64,000 nucleotides of DNA from NCBI RefSeq assembly GCF_000158095.2, contig NZ_CM011002.1, positions 673,541 through 737,540 of the forward strand. The letters are read 5' to 3'. Under the pieces are notes generated by a model. The model was given only the letters and a program-made list of their open reading frames with translations. It searched no databases and was not told the origin of the DNA. Made by a program: the position numbers and the translations under genes. This document shows, piece by piece, positions 43,666 to 51,837 of this stretch. Each line of letters starts with the position of its first letter. Position 1 is the stretch's first letter. Origin of the DNA: Roseibium alexandrii DFL-11. GTDB taxonomy: Bacteria; Pseudomonadota; Alphaproteobacteria; Rhizobiales; Stappiaceae.

Positions 43666-44879
43666 GCGATCTCCAGTCGGTTGATGATGTTTGGAATCTC
43701 CTTCTTCACCTTGAAGAAACCGGCCGTTGCATAGCGCCAGATCGCATCATCCCAAGGACGCCGGATTTCGGTCAGGGTGAGGCCATGGTTTTCGAGCTTC
43801 GGCCGGGCTGCGTCCAGCCAGTCCTTGAGCGGTCCGGTCGGGACATAGGGCGTGAGGATCTGCTTGGCTCCGGCTTCTGCCGCCCACTCGATGATTGGGT
43901 CTGGCGAAGCTGTGTTCAACCTTGTCGCCGCCTGTCCAATCCGTTGTGCAGCATCGTCCAAAGCCGCTGCTTCGAATGATCGAATGAGATCTGGAACAGG
44001 CCGAGGTGATCTCAGGTCACTTGATGTCAGCGTCGCGGTTGCAACGAGTTCGATGCCGTCCGGGATCAGCGTTTCCGGCAGGCAATCGTCTTCGGTGAGG
44101 AGAAGGGCCGTCGGCTTGCCCGGTTCCGGCGCAACAAAATCCCGTGGCGGTTGCGCGGACGGCAGCCCGTTCGGCTCGCTCCAATCCAGCGACTTTACTC
44201 CGGTTTCAAGTTCCGAACTTTCCGGCGCAAACCGACCGCCGGTGAACTTGGCGATGTTCCAGGCTTGAGCTTCGTAGGTCTTGCCGCGCGTATGCAGTCC
44301 GGCAACCCAGCGCCAGCTCAAGGTATTCGAGGCCGGGTCGCCGTCCAGAAGGTGCCGGTAGAAAAAATCGGCGCCGATACGCCACGGAAGCTTCAATGTG
44401 AATATCCAGATGGACGCAAACCACATACGTACATGGTTGTGGAGGTATCCAGTGTCGATGAGCTCATTCACCCATGCATCAAAGCAGTCGATCCCGGTTT
44501 GGCCGGCCTCCGCACGAGCGACCGCCTGACGAAGACCGCTGTCCTTCTTTAGATCCTCCAGGTCGGCAGTCAACCCTTGCCGATAAGAGGTCCAAATGGC
44601 CGGACGGCGTTCGAGCCAGCCTTTGAAATATCCGCGCCAGAACACCTCTTGAATGAACTTTTCAGCGCCATCAAGACCGTGGTTCCGGAGTGCTGCGGTC
44701 ACGACTTCCTGCTCGCTGATCAACCGCCGCCGGATGTATGGCGACAGGCAGGAAACGGACGTGTGCTTGCCAGAGCCGCGATCGTGGTTCCTCTGAGCCG
44801 CATAAGCCCGGCCCATCTGCGGTGTAAAATCATCAAGGTGTTGGAGAGCTGATTCGCGGGTCGGCGAAAAGATCGTCAT
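43662..44879 (-). CDS. Photolyase/cryptochrome-like protein with swapped domain order
   Basis: 405 residues. The first 240 match the C-terminal FAD domain of photolyases: TSVSCLSPYIRRRLIS, FIQEVFWRGYFKGWL, GYLHNHVRMWFASIW and DGDPASNTLSWRWVAG. The final 140 residues look like the alpha/beta domain normally found first in photolyases, with IIEWAAEAGAKQILTPYVP and RPWDDAIWRYATAGFFKVKK. The N-terminal antenna-type domain is missing from the front. FAD binding looks intact; DNA repair activity is uncertain. Confidence 0.82.
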   Translation of the reverse strand: MTIFSPTRESALQHLDDFTPQMGRAYAAQRNHDRGSGKHTSVSCLSPYIRRRLISEQEVVTAALRNHGLDGAEKFIQEVFWRGYFKGWLERRPAIWTSYRQGLTADLEDLKKDSGLRQAVARAEAGQTGIDCFDAWVNELIDTGYLHNHVRMWFASIWIFTLKLPWRIGADFFYRHLLDGDPASNTLSWRWVAGLHTRGKTYEAQAWNIAKFTGGRFAPESSELETGVKSLDWSEPNGLPSAQPPRDFVAPEPGKPTALLLTEDDCLPETLIPDGIELVATATLTSSDLRSPRPVPDLIRSFEAAALDDAAQRIGQAATRLNTASPDPIIEWAAEAGAKQILTPYVPTGPLKDWLDAARPKLENHGLTLTEIRRPWDDAIWRYATAGFFKVKKEIPNIINRLEIA

Positions 44880-44978
44880 ATGGCAATGTCCAGCGCTGTT
44901 TTTTTACCCTGCTTACGCAAGTCGCACTGCTTTGGATGGCACGAATAGAAGTTTGAACAGAGCAAAACTGGACAGATA

Positions 44979-45863
44979 TTATGCCGGTCGGTCTTTCCCA
45001 AACTCCCGGCAGATCCAATCAATCACCTTCTGCCGTGCTGCGCCAAATCGGACCGGATTTTCCGGGTAAACAAGATGGTAGCCGCGTGTGCCTATTCCTT
45101 GATCGGATTGACGCCACAAACATGTCAATGCACCGTTTGTGAGTTGCCGCTGCACCAGAAGCTCCGGGACAAGGGCGATGCCTTGCCCCTCCAACGCCGC
45201 GTTGATGGCAAGGCTGGAATGGCTGAAGCTCAGGTAAGTTACGTCTTCCGGCAGCAGCTCTGTCCCTAGCACCTCTTCCCAGGAGGTATGGCTGTCCAGA
45301 AGAATGCGCAGGTGCGGCATATCCTGAATATTTTCTATTGTCTTCCGGTTTCCGGTCAGCATCGGCGATGCGACGGCCACTAGCCGAATTGGTGCAAGAA
45401 AATGGCTTTTGAGGCCTGGAAAAGGTGGGGTGCCGATCCGAATGGCCAGGTCGACGCCATCGCCTTTGAAGGTTGCCAGCCGCTCGGTGGCGAGAGTCGC
45501 GAGATCCAGTCCGGGGTTCTTGTCCAAAAAGCCGGGCAGGCGAGGAACAAGCCATTGTGCTGCGAAAGAGGGTGGCAGACTGAGTGTGATGCGTGGGACC
45601 TGTTGGGATATATCGATTATCGCCCGATCGATTTCATCGAGCCCGCGCCGGACTTGCGCGTGAAACTCTTCTGCCGGCCCGGTCAGCGCAAGACCGCGGG
45701 GAAGCCGGTCAAACAGCTGAACGCCAAGTTCATCCTCCAGAGCGCGAACCTGTTGGGCAACTGCCCCTTGTGTGAGGTTGAGCTCCTCTGCAGCCAGCCG
45801 GAAATTGAGGTGCCGGGCCGCAGCATCAAATGCTCTGAGTTTGTTGAGGCTGGGGTGGCGCAT
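44979..45863 (-). CDS. LysR family regulator (GcvA-like)
   Basis: 294 residues. The N-terminal helix-turn-helix reads LRAFDAAARHLNFRLAAEELNLTQGAVAQQVRALEDELGVQLF, and a substrate-binding domain follows. ATG 45863 opens the frame. It diverges from the SDR gene with about 100 nt between starts, the usual LysR arrangement, so the SDR is its likely target. The effector is unknown. Confidence 0.9.
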   Translation of the reverse strand: MRHPSLNKLRAFDAAARHLNFRLAAEELNLTQGAVAQQVRALEDELGVQLFDRLPRGLALTGPAEEFHAQVRRGLDEIDRAIIDISQQVPRITLSLPPSFAAQWLVPRLPGFLDKNPGLDLATLATERLATFKGDGVDLAIRIGTPPFPGLKSHFLAPIRLVAVASPMLTGNRKTIENIQDMPHLRILLDSHTSWEEVLGTELLPEDVTYLSFSHSSLAINAALEGQGIALVPELLVQRQLTNGALTCLWRQSDQGIGTRGYHLVYPENPVRFGAARQKVIDWICREFGKDRPA

Positions 45864-45967
45864 TGCTCTCAGGCCTTGGCAGTAGCTTTTCTACTGTTTA
45901 GGTGCAGAAAGCATGATTGGTCAAGCAGATGCTTCAACGCTAAAACTAAGCCCAAAGGAGACAAGTC

Positions 45968-46672
45968 ATGAGTAAACAAAAAATTGCCCTGATCACAGCC
46001 GGTGGATCCGGCATGGGAGCGGACGCAGCAAAACGGCTGGCGGCAGATGGGTTCAAAGTCGCGATCCTGTCGTCTTCCGGCAAGGGGGAGGCGCTCGCCG
46101 CGGAACTTGGCGGGATTGGTCACACCGGCTCGAACCTGAACAATGATGACCTGAAAGCATTTGTCGACAAGACGATGACTGCCTTCGGGCGCATTGATGT
46201 CCTCGTGAACTCTGCCGGGCACGGTCCAAAGGGCGATATCATGGAGATCCCGGATGAAGACTGGCATCTCGGCATGGATTACTACCTGATGAATGTGATC
46301 CGTCCGAGCCGTCTTGTCGCGCCGATTATGGCTGGCCAGGGTGGTGGAACCGTTATCAATATCTCCACCTTCGCGGTGTTTGAGCCAGATCCGATGTTTC
46401 CGACATCCGGCGTCTTCCGGGCCGGACTTGCTGCCTTCACCAAGCTGTTTTCGGACAAGTATGCTGCTGAGAACGTGCGCATGAACAATGTTTTGCCCGG
46501 CTTCATCGACAGCTTGCCGGAAAAGGAAGACCGCCGGTCGCGAATCCCAATGGGCCGCTATGGCCGATCGGAGGAGGTCTCCGGGTTGATATCCTATCTG
46601 GCCAGTGATGCCGCAGCCTATGTCACGGGTCAGAACATACGGATTGATGGCGGGCTGACACGGTCGGTTTAG
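45968..46672 (+). CDS. Short-chain dehydrogenase/reductase
   Basis: 234 residues with ALITAGGSGMGADAAKRLA (cofactor motif), VLVNSAGHGPKGD, and a C-terminal YVTGQNIRIDGGL. The catalytic region is unusual: where Tyr-x3-Lys is expected the sequence reads FPTSGVFRAGLAAFT, with Phe and Ala in those places. It may therefore not be a standard oxidoreductase. AAAGGAG precedes the ATG. It is probably controlled by the divergent LysR protein. Confidence 0.85.
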   Translation: MSKQKIALITAGGSGMGADAAKRLAADGFKVAILSSSGKGEALAAELGGIGHTGSNLNNDDLKAFVDKTMTAFGRIDVLVNSAGHGPKGDIMEIPDEDWHLGMDYYLMNVIRPSRLVAPIMAGQGGGTVINISTFAVFEPDPMFPTSGVFRAGLAAFTKLFSDKYAAENVRMNNVLPGFIDSLPEKEDRRSRIPMGRYGRSEEVSGLISYLASDAAAYVTGQNIRIDGGLTRSV

Positions 46673-46736
46673 TGCGGAGTTTGATCTGGAGGCCGAAGCC
46701 ACCGGACAGTGGGCTGGACAGGTTTGCTGGATAAAG

Positions 46737-46751
46737 GTAAGGAATCCTTAC
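46737..46751. promoter_or_regulatory. Inverted repeat upstream of azlC
   Basis: GTAAGGA-A-TCCTTAC is a perfect 7-bp inverted repeat with a single central base, 28 nt before the azlC start. It has the form of an operator. No regulator gene can be tied to it. Confidence 0.4.
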
Positions 46752-46778
46752 TAACTTCAGAAATTTGGACATGCCTAC

Positions 46779-47540
46779 ATGACTGCCTCAAAGGACACGG
46801 GGCAACCGCAGCTATCGTCGAAACCACCCGTTTCCGGCCGGGGCTGGATGCTGCGCGGCGCGCGCGCAGCCATCTCCATTCCCGCCTTTATCCTGACGTC
46901 TGCTTTTGTCGGGTTTGCCGGGATGGCACGCGAAACAGGATTGAGTCTGGCCGAAACACTTCTCATGACAGGGGCGGTGTGGGCCCTGCCATCCGTGGTG
47001 GTTTTAACCGGAGCCATGGCGTCGGGCATGGGAGTGATTCCCGCCGCTGTCGCTGTGGCCCTCGCGTCTGTCCGCTTGATGCCGATGACGATGGCCTTGA
47101 TGCCGTTCTTGAAGGTGCCGGGAAAGACCAAAACCTGGCACTTGCTGATCGCCTCGCACTTCGTGGCGGTGACGGCTTGGGTCTACGCGATGAAGAACCT
47201 GCCCGACCTGCCGAGGGAAGGGCGGTTGCCATTCTTCATCGGGTTTGGCGGTGGGGTGACCAGCTTTGTCTTTGTGTCCACCGGAATTGCCTACATGCTT
47301 GTGGAGCGGATGCCGCCTATGGCCGCCGGCGCTCTTGTCCTGGTGACACCTGTTTATTTTCTTTGTTCCTTGTGGGGTGCAGCGCGGATGAATGCCGACA
47401 AGGCGGCGATGATTTCCGGCCTTGTGCTCGGCCCTTTGTTTTTCCTTTATTTTCCGGGTCTTGATCTTCTTTGGACCGGCCTGCTTGGCGGAACGCTTGC
47501 CTATCTTGCAACCCGATTTTGGCGCCGGGGGCTGTCATGA
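46779..47540 (+). CDS. azlC: AzlC family branched-chain amino acid exporter, large subunit
   Basis: 253 residues with about seven membrane helices. The AzlC pattern is visible in AISIPAFILTSAFVGFAGMARE, PSVVVLTGAMASGMGVIPAAVAVALASVRLMPM and SHFVAVTAWVYAM. With AzlD it exports branched-chain or related amino acids. Its stop overlaps the azlD start by 4 nt. Confidence 0.9.
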   Translation: MTASKDTGQPQLSSKPPVSGRGWMLRGARAAISIPAFILTSAFVGFAGMARETGLSLAETLLMTGAVWALPSVVVLTGAMASGMGVIPAAVAVALASVRLMPMTMALMPFLKVPGKTKTWHLLIASHFVAVTAWVYAMKNLPDLPREGRLPFFIGFGGGVTSFVFVSTGIAYMLVERMPPMAAGALVLVTPVYFLCSLWGAARMNADKAAMISGLVLGPLFFLYFPGLDLLWTGLLGGTLAYLATRFWRRGLS

Positions 47541-47890
47541 GTGATCTCATGACGGAAACCTGGTGGTGGCCCTATGTGATGATCCTCGTCGCCGGGTGGC
47601 TTGCAACCGATGTGTGGCGGTGGCTGGGCGTTTTTGCCGGCGGGAAACTGCGCGAAGACAGCGAACTTTTCATTTGGGTCCGGTGCGTTGCAACGGCACT
47701 GGTTGCCGGTGTGATTTCCAAGCTTGTCCTGTTTCCTCAAGGCGTGCTGGGCGATACGCCGATCTGGTTGCGGTTGGCGGCCGCGGCCTTCGGGTTTGTC
47801 TGCTTTCTGGCTCTGGGGCAGCGCGTGATCGTCGGCGTGCTGTCCGCGGTTGTTTTTCTGCTGACTGGATGGGTGATCTTGGGCTCCTGA
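47537..47890 (+). CDS. azlD: AzlD family protein, small subunit
   Basis: 117 residues from ATG 47537 with four hydrophobic helices: YVMILVAGWLATDVWRWLG, WVRCVATALVAGVISKLVLF, LRLAAAAFGFVCFLAL and VIVGVLSAVVFLLTGWVIL. Size, topology and coupling to azlC identify it as the AzlD partner of the exporter. Confidence 0.87.
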   Translation: MSDLMTETWWWPYVMILVAGWLATDVWRWLGVFAGGKLREDSELFIWVRCVATALVAGVISKLVLFPQGVLGDTPIWLRLAAAAFGFVCFLALGQRVIVGVLSAVVFLLTGWVILGS

Positions 47891-47975
47891 CACTCCTGAC
47901 AGAGGGGTGGCAGGAGGGGGCTGATACATGGCGCGCATTGGCCAATTGGCCGCACCGGATCAAAGGAGTCCCGCC

Positions 47976-48635
47976 ATGACCGATCACAAACTCGTTTTTC
48001 ATTATGCACCGCGCAGCCGCGCCAGCACGCTCCGCATACTGCTGGATGAACTTGGTGCCAATTACGAGTTGAAAGTACACAACGCGAAAGCCGGTGATTT
48101 ACAGTCGCCGGAGTATCTGAAGATCAATCCCCTCGGGAAGGTGCCGGCACTTCAAGACGGTGAGACACTCATTACCGAATCCATCGCAATCGCCCTGCAT
48201 GTTGCCGATCTTTATCCCGAGGCAGGACTGACACCATGTTTGACCGATCCCCGGCGCGGCGCTTATCTGCGATGGATGGTGTTTTATGCCGCATCCTTTG
48301 AGCCCGCCGTGGTCAACAAGGCGTTCGACACGGATATACCGCGGCAGATTGCGCCGTATTGCACCTATGACGCCGTGATGAAGACGCTGGCGGCGCAGCT
48401 GGAAAAAGCACCCCATATACTCGGGGATCAGATTTCCGCAGCAGACATCTTCTGGGGATCTGCTCTGCGTTGGACATTGATGTTTGATCTTGTGCCGGAC
48501 TGGCCCGTCTTTACCGAGTATGCCGAGAGGATTACCGCACGGCCGAGTTTCCAGCGTGTCTTGGAAAATGAGGCCGTGCTCGATTCAGAGCAGGAGGCCG
48601 CCGCGAACCCGGCACGGATCGCCGCCGCGAGCTGA
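47976..48635 (+). CDS. Glutathione S-transferase
   Basis: 219 residues from ATG 47976 with AAAGGAG upstream. The thioredoxin-like N domain reads LVFHYAPRSRASTLRILLDELGANYEL, and NPLGKVPALQDGETLITESIAIALHVADL binds glutathione. An all-helical C domain follows with ISAADIFWGSALRW. The usual catalytic Ser/Cys position reads PRSRAS, consistent with a Ser-type beta-like enzyme. The substrate is unknown. Confidence 0.9.
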   Translation: MTDHKLVFHYAPRSRASTLRILLDELGANYELKVHNAKAGDLQSPEYLKINPLGKVPALQDGETLITESIAIALHVADLYPEAGLTPCLTDPRRGAYLRWMVFYAASFEPAVVNKAFDTDIPRQIAPYCTYDAVMKTLAAQLEKAPHILGDQISAADIFWGSALRWTLMFDLVPDWPVFTEYAERITARPSFQRVLENEAVLDSEQEAAANPARIAAAS

Positions 48636-48700
48636 GGCAAGGTTTAGGGGTTCCGGAGGCGCTACACCCTGCCTCCGGAACAGTTTCGCAGGTTTAAGGC

Positions 48701-49135
48701 CTAGCCCAACGCGGCGCGGATCTTGTCGGCTTGTTCGGCAAGAAGATCGTTGTCTGCCATTTCGCCGGTGTGCGGCTTCATCTTGACACCGTCAAACCTG
48801 GGGATGATGTGAACATGGGTGTGAAACACCACCTGGCCACCGGCTGGTTCAGAAAACTGCTGAATTGTGGTGCCGTCCGCCCCAAATGCCTTGATAACGG
48901 CATGAGCCATCTTCTGGACCGTGGCCATCACAGCGTTCAGATCCTCTTGCGCAATGTCCAGAATATTCCGGGACGGAGCCTTCGGAATGACGAGCACATG
49001 TCCGTCTCCGCGCGGCATGATGTCCATGATCACGACCGTCTTGTCGTCTTCATAGACCTTGTGGCTCGGCAGTTCTCCGCGCATGATTTTGGCAAAGATG
49101 TTCTGGTCATCATAGGCTGGCGTTTCGATCGGCAT
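48701..49135 (-). CDS. HIT family nucleotide-binding protein
   Basis: 144 residues from ATG 49135. The histidine triad reads VFHTHVHIIPRF, and FAKIMRGELPSHKVYEDD and DGHVLVIPKAPSRNI are typical of the Hint branch. HIT proteins hydrolyse nucleoside phosphoramidates and AMP-lysine-type adducts. The gene lies downstream of metA in the same direction, with about 100 nt between. Confidence 0.92.
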   Translation of the reverse strand: MPIETPAYDDQNIFAKIMRGELPSHKVYEDDKTVVIMDIMPRGDGHVLVIPKAPSRNILDIAQEDLNAVMATVQKMAHAVIKAFGADGTTIQQFSEPAGGQVVFHTHVHIIPRFDGVKMKPHTGEMADNDLLAEQADKIRAALG

Positions 49136-49185
49136 GCGTACCTCTAAAAGGAAAAATCTTCGAATGTCGTTGGCCACAGTACTCT

Positions 49186-49223
49186 GCCAGGCGGTTTAAC
49201 AACAAGGGTTGAGAACGCCTGGC
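49186..49223 (-). terminator. Hairpin downstream of metA
   Basis: GCCAGGCG and CGCCTGGC pair perfectly over 8 bp around a 22-nt loop, 11 nt past the metA stop. No T run follows, so termination is tentative. Confidence 0.35.
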
Positions 49224-49233
49224 AATGTCCGGA

Positions 49234-50151
49234 TTAATGCCCGATATCGTTCAGATCAAACGGTGTGGACTGATACATTTCATTGATCCAGTTGCCGAAC
49301 AGGAGATGCGCGTGGGCACGCCAGCGATTTACGGGCTGCCGGGTGGCATCATCGTCCGGAAAGTAGTTCTGTGGCCGGAGCGGCGTGTCAGATACCTGGC
49401 TGTCCCGCTCGAATTCATCTGCTAGAGACGTGGTATCATACTCAATGTGGTTGAACATGTGCAGGCAGCGATGCTCCGGGTCGTCCAGAAGGCACATACC
49501 TGTCTCGTCATCTTCCGCAAGCACCATCAGATTGCTGCCGTCCGGGATGTCGACCTTTCGGGTTTCCGTCCAGCGTGAGACTGGCAAACAGAAATCATCG
49601 GAAAACCCTCGGAGATACGGCGAGGCCGGTGCGAGTGTACGTTGCCGGTAGACGCCCGTTGCCTTGTCGTCCCGCGCATATTTAGGCATGCCATGAAAGT
49701 GATAAGTGGCCGCTTGAGCGGCCCAGCAGATGGTCAGCGTGCGATGAACATGTGTCTGGGTCCAATCCAGCACATCGCGCATTTCCTGCCAGTATCCGAC
49801 ATCTTCAAACGGTAGCTTCTCGACCGGGGCGCCGGTGATGATGAACCCATCGAACTTCTCGTTCCGGACTTCTTCCCAGGGCCGATAAAACGCTTCCAGA
49901 TGCTCAGTCGGCGTGTTGCGGGGCACGTGGTTGGTCATGCGCACCAGCGTCAGATCGATCTGAAGTGGGGTGGAACCGAGGAGGCGTGCGAATTGGGTCT
50001 CTGTCTTGATCTTGTTCGGCATCAGGTTGAGAAGACCGATGCGCAGCGGGCGGATGTCCTGACGCATGGCATCCGCTTCCTGGATGATCATCACGCCTTC
50101 GGATTCCAGAATGGGGCGGCCGGGAAGATCGTTTGGAATTTTTATCGGCAT
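49234..50151 (-). CDS. metA: Homoserine O-acyltransferase MetA (probably acetyltransferase)
   Basis: 305 residues aligned end to end with MetA: MPIKIPNDLPGRPILESEGV, IGLLNLMPNKIKTETQFARLLG, the nucleophile Cys142 in TICWAAQA and the catalytic FNHIEYDT. Residue 111 is Glu (TGAPVEKLPFEDV). In this family Glu111 has been linked to acetyl-CoA use and Gly111, as in E. coli, to succinyl-CoA. It makes O-acylhomoserine for methionine synthesis. A 150-nt structured leader precedes it. Confidence 0.94.
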   Translation of the reverse strand: MPIKIPNDLPGRPILESEGVMIIQEADAMRQDIRPLRIGLLNLMPNKIKTETQFARLLGSTPLQIDLTLVRMTNHVPRNTPTEHLEAFYRPWEEVRNEKFDGFIITGAPVEKLPFEDVGYWQEMRDVLDWTQTHVHRTLTICWAAQAATYHFHGMPKYARDDKATGVYRQRTLAPASPYLRGFSDDFCLPVSRWTETRKVDIPDGSNLMVLAEDDETGMCLLDDPEHRCLHMFNHIEYDTTSLADEFERDSQVSDTPLRPQNYFPDDDATRQPVNRWRAHAHLLFGNWINEMYQSTPFDLNDIGH

Positions 50152-50171
50152 TTGCGCGTCCTGTAACCAGA

Positions 50172-50303
50172 GACAGATGCCTTTCTTCGATCCGATTCGT
50201 TGCCTTTGAACTTAAAGTTCAGGGCCGCATCTTCTGTTCGAAGAACCACCTTGCCCGGATCGGCAGGTTGGCGTGGGGCATCTGTCCCAACTCTTGATGA
50301 TGG
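50172..50303 (-). promoter_or_regulatory. Structured metA leader, candidate SAM-responsive riboswitch
   Basis: On the minus strand four helices are visible. P1 is CATCATC (50302-50296) with GAAGATG (one mismatch). P2 is GTTGG with CCAAC (50291-50287/50271-50267). P3 is TGCC with GGCA. P4 is GTTC with GAAC. The order AAGAG, GGGA, GCCAACC, P3, AAGGTG recalls the SAM-I core. GACAGATGCC (50286-50277) is the exact complement of GGCATCTGTC (50181-50172) near the ribosome site, giving a possible switch. Confidence 0.5.
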
Positions 50304-50413
50304 TCTCTAGGTAATGGATTGGACGCGATCGGGCAAGCCCTGTACAGACGAATGCCGATCTTGTGAAAGACGCAAATTGGTGTTGGATCTCAGTCGCGTG
50401 GCGAATTGAAGGT

Positions 50414-51760
50414 TCAGCTGTCTTTCCGGAAGGGGGCATGCTCAGCCAGCGCTTCGTTTTCCCGCTGAACCGCGCGCCGCTCCTGCTCCAGAAAGTCCGC
50501 AACTGCGTCGTGAAGGCCCTCATGAGCAATCCAGTGGGCCGAATAGGTCGTTTGCGGCAGATAACCGCGCGCGAGCTTGTGCGCTCCCTGAGCACCGGCT
50601 TCGACGCGTTTCAGTCCTTTGGAAATGGCAAAATCGATTGCCTGATAATAACACAGCTCAAAATGCAGAAACGGATGGTGTTCGGTGCAGCCCCAATGGC
50701 GACCGAAAAGGGTTTCCGATCCGATGAAGTTGAGGGCTCCGGCCACATACCGGCCGTTGCGTTTTGCCAGAACCAGAAGAATGCGGTCGGCCATCCGTTC
50801 ACTGATCAGCGAAAAGAAAGCACGATTGAGATAAGGGCGGCCCCACTTGCGGGCGCCCGTATCCATGTAAAATCCGTAAAACGCATCCCAATGGGCCTCG
50901 GTCAAATCGCTGCCGGTAACCCATTCGATTTCGAGGCCTTCAGCGCTGAGTGCTTCGCGGCGTTCCTTTTTGATTGCCTTGCGTTTGCGCGAGGCGAGGT
51001 CACCAAGAAACTGGTCGAAGGTGTCGTAGCCGTTGTTGTCCCAGTGGAACTGCTGATCCGTGCGCCGCAGATAGCCGAGGTCACCAAGTGACTGCCATTC
51101 CGGTTTTGTCAAAAAAGTCGCGTGGACCGAGGAGGCGCCGGTGCGTTGGCAAACCTGTACAAGGCCAGCCGCGAGTGCCTGCAGCCCGGCTTCCCGGTTG
51201 ATGTCAGGGCTGGTCAGAAACCGGCGGCCTGTAGCCGGAGTAAAAGGGACCGATATCTGGAGTTTTGGATAATAGTCGCCACCAGCCCGGTAGAATGCAT
51301 CGGCCCAGCCATGATCGAAGACATATTCGCCCTGGGAGTGGCTTTTCAGGTAAGCGGGAACAGCTCCAAGAACCGCGCCGTTACCATCCTCCAGCACCAT
51401 GTGCCGGGGCATCCAGCCTGTCTGGCGTGTCGCGCAGCCGGACGCCTCCAGTGCTTCCAGAAAGGCGTGAGACAAGAAGGGGTTGAAGTCTGTTTCTTCA
51501 GAAAATGAATCAGCTTCAGGGGCTAGGGTGGAAGTGAGATCTTGAGACTCACCAGCGCCCGGTGTGCGTGTCAGCTTTCCACCTTGGCTGAGGAGCCAGC
51601 CGGGATTGGCAACCGCATCCCATTTGTCAGCTGGCACATCTGCCAGGGACGACAGAAGTCTAATGGAAAGTGTCGTCTCCGCGTCACCGGCGCCAGGTTT
51701 TTGCGGCTGTTCATTGTCCGGTGAAATAGAAGACGTCATGTCAGTATGTCGGCCCGCCAT
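50414..51760 (-). CDS. PF04339/COG3146 GNAT-like peptidoglycan-related acyltransferase family protein
   Basis: 448 residues of the DUF482/PF04339 family: FNPFLSHAFLEALEASGCATRQTGW, YVFDHGWADAFYRAGGDYYPKLQISVPFTPATG, and HWGCTEHHPFLHFELCYYQAIDFAI. The fold is related to FemAB/GNAT acyltransferases. The N-terminal 40 residues are disordered in character. It is the last gene of a minus-strand group after RidA and GDPD. The reaction is unknown. Confidence 0.85.
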   Translation of the reverse strand: MAGRHTDMTSSISPDNEQPQKPGAGDAETTLSIRLLSSLADVPADKWDAVANPGWLLSQGGKLTRTPGAGESQDLTSTLAPEADSFSEETDFNPFLSHAFLEALEASGCATRQTGWMPRHMVLEDGNGAVLGAVPAYLKSHSQGEYVFDHGWADAFYRAGGDYYPKLQISVPFTPATGRRFLTSPDINREAGLQALAAGLVQVCQRTGASSVHATFLTKPEWQSLGDLGYLRRTDQQFHWDNNGYDTFDQFLGDLASRKRKAIKKERREALSAEGLEIEWVTGSDLTEAHWDAFYGFYMDTGARKWGRPYLNRAFFSLISERMADRILLVLAKRNGRYVAGALNFIGSETLFGRHWGCTEHHPFLHFELCYYQAIDFAISKGLKRVEAGAQGAHKLARGYLPQTTYSAHWIAHEGLHDAVADFLEQERRAVQRENEALAEHAPFRKDS

Positions 51761-51837
51761 AAAAGGGTTGTTGACAAGAATGTAGAGCCGCTTTGCTGCG
51801 CCGCAAGAGGGAATGCCAGTCCAAGAATGTTCGTCCG

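Noticed and set aside
50152..50340. SAM-II riboswitch before metA
   Set aside because: The compact pseudoknot pattern of SAM-II is not visible; the helices seen fit a different layout.
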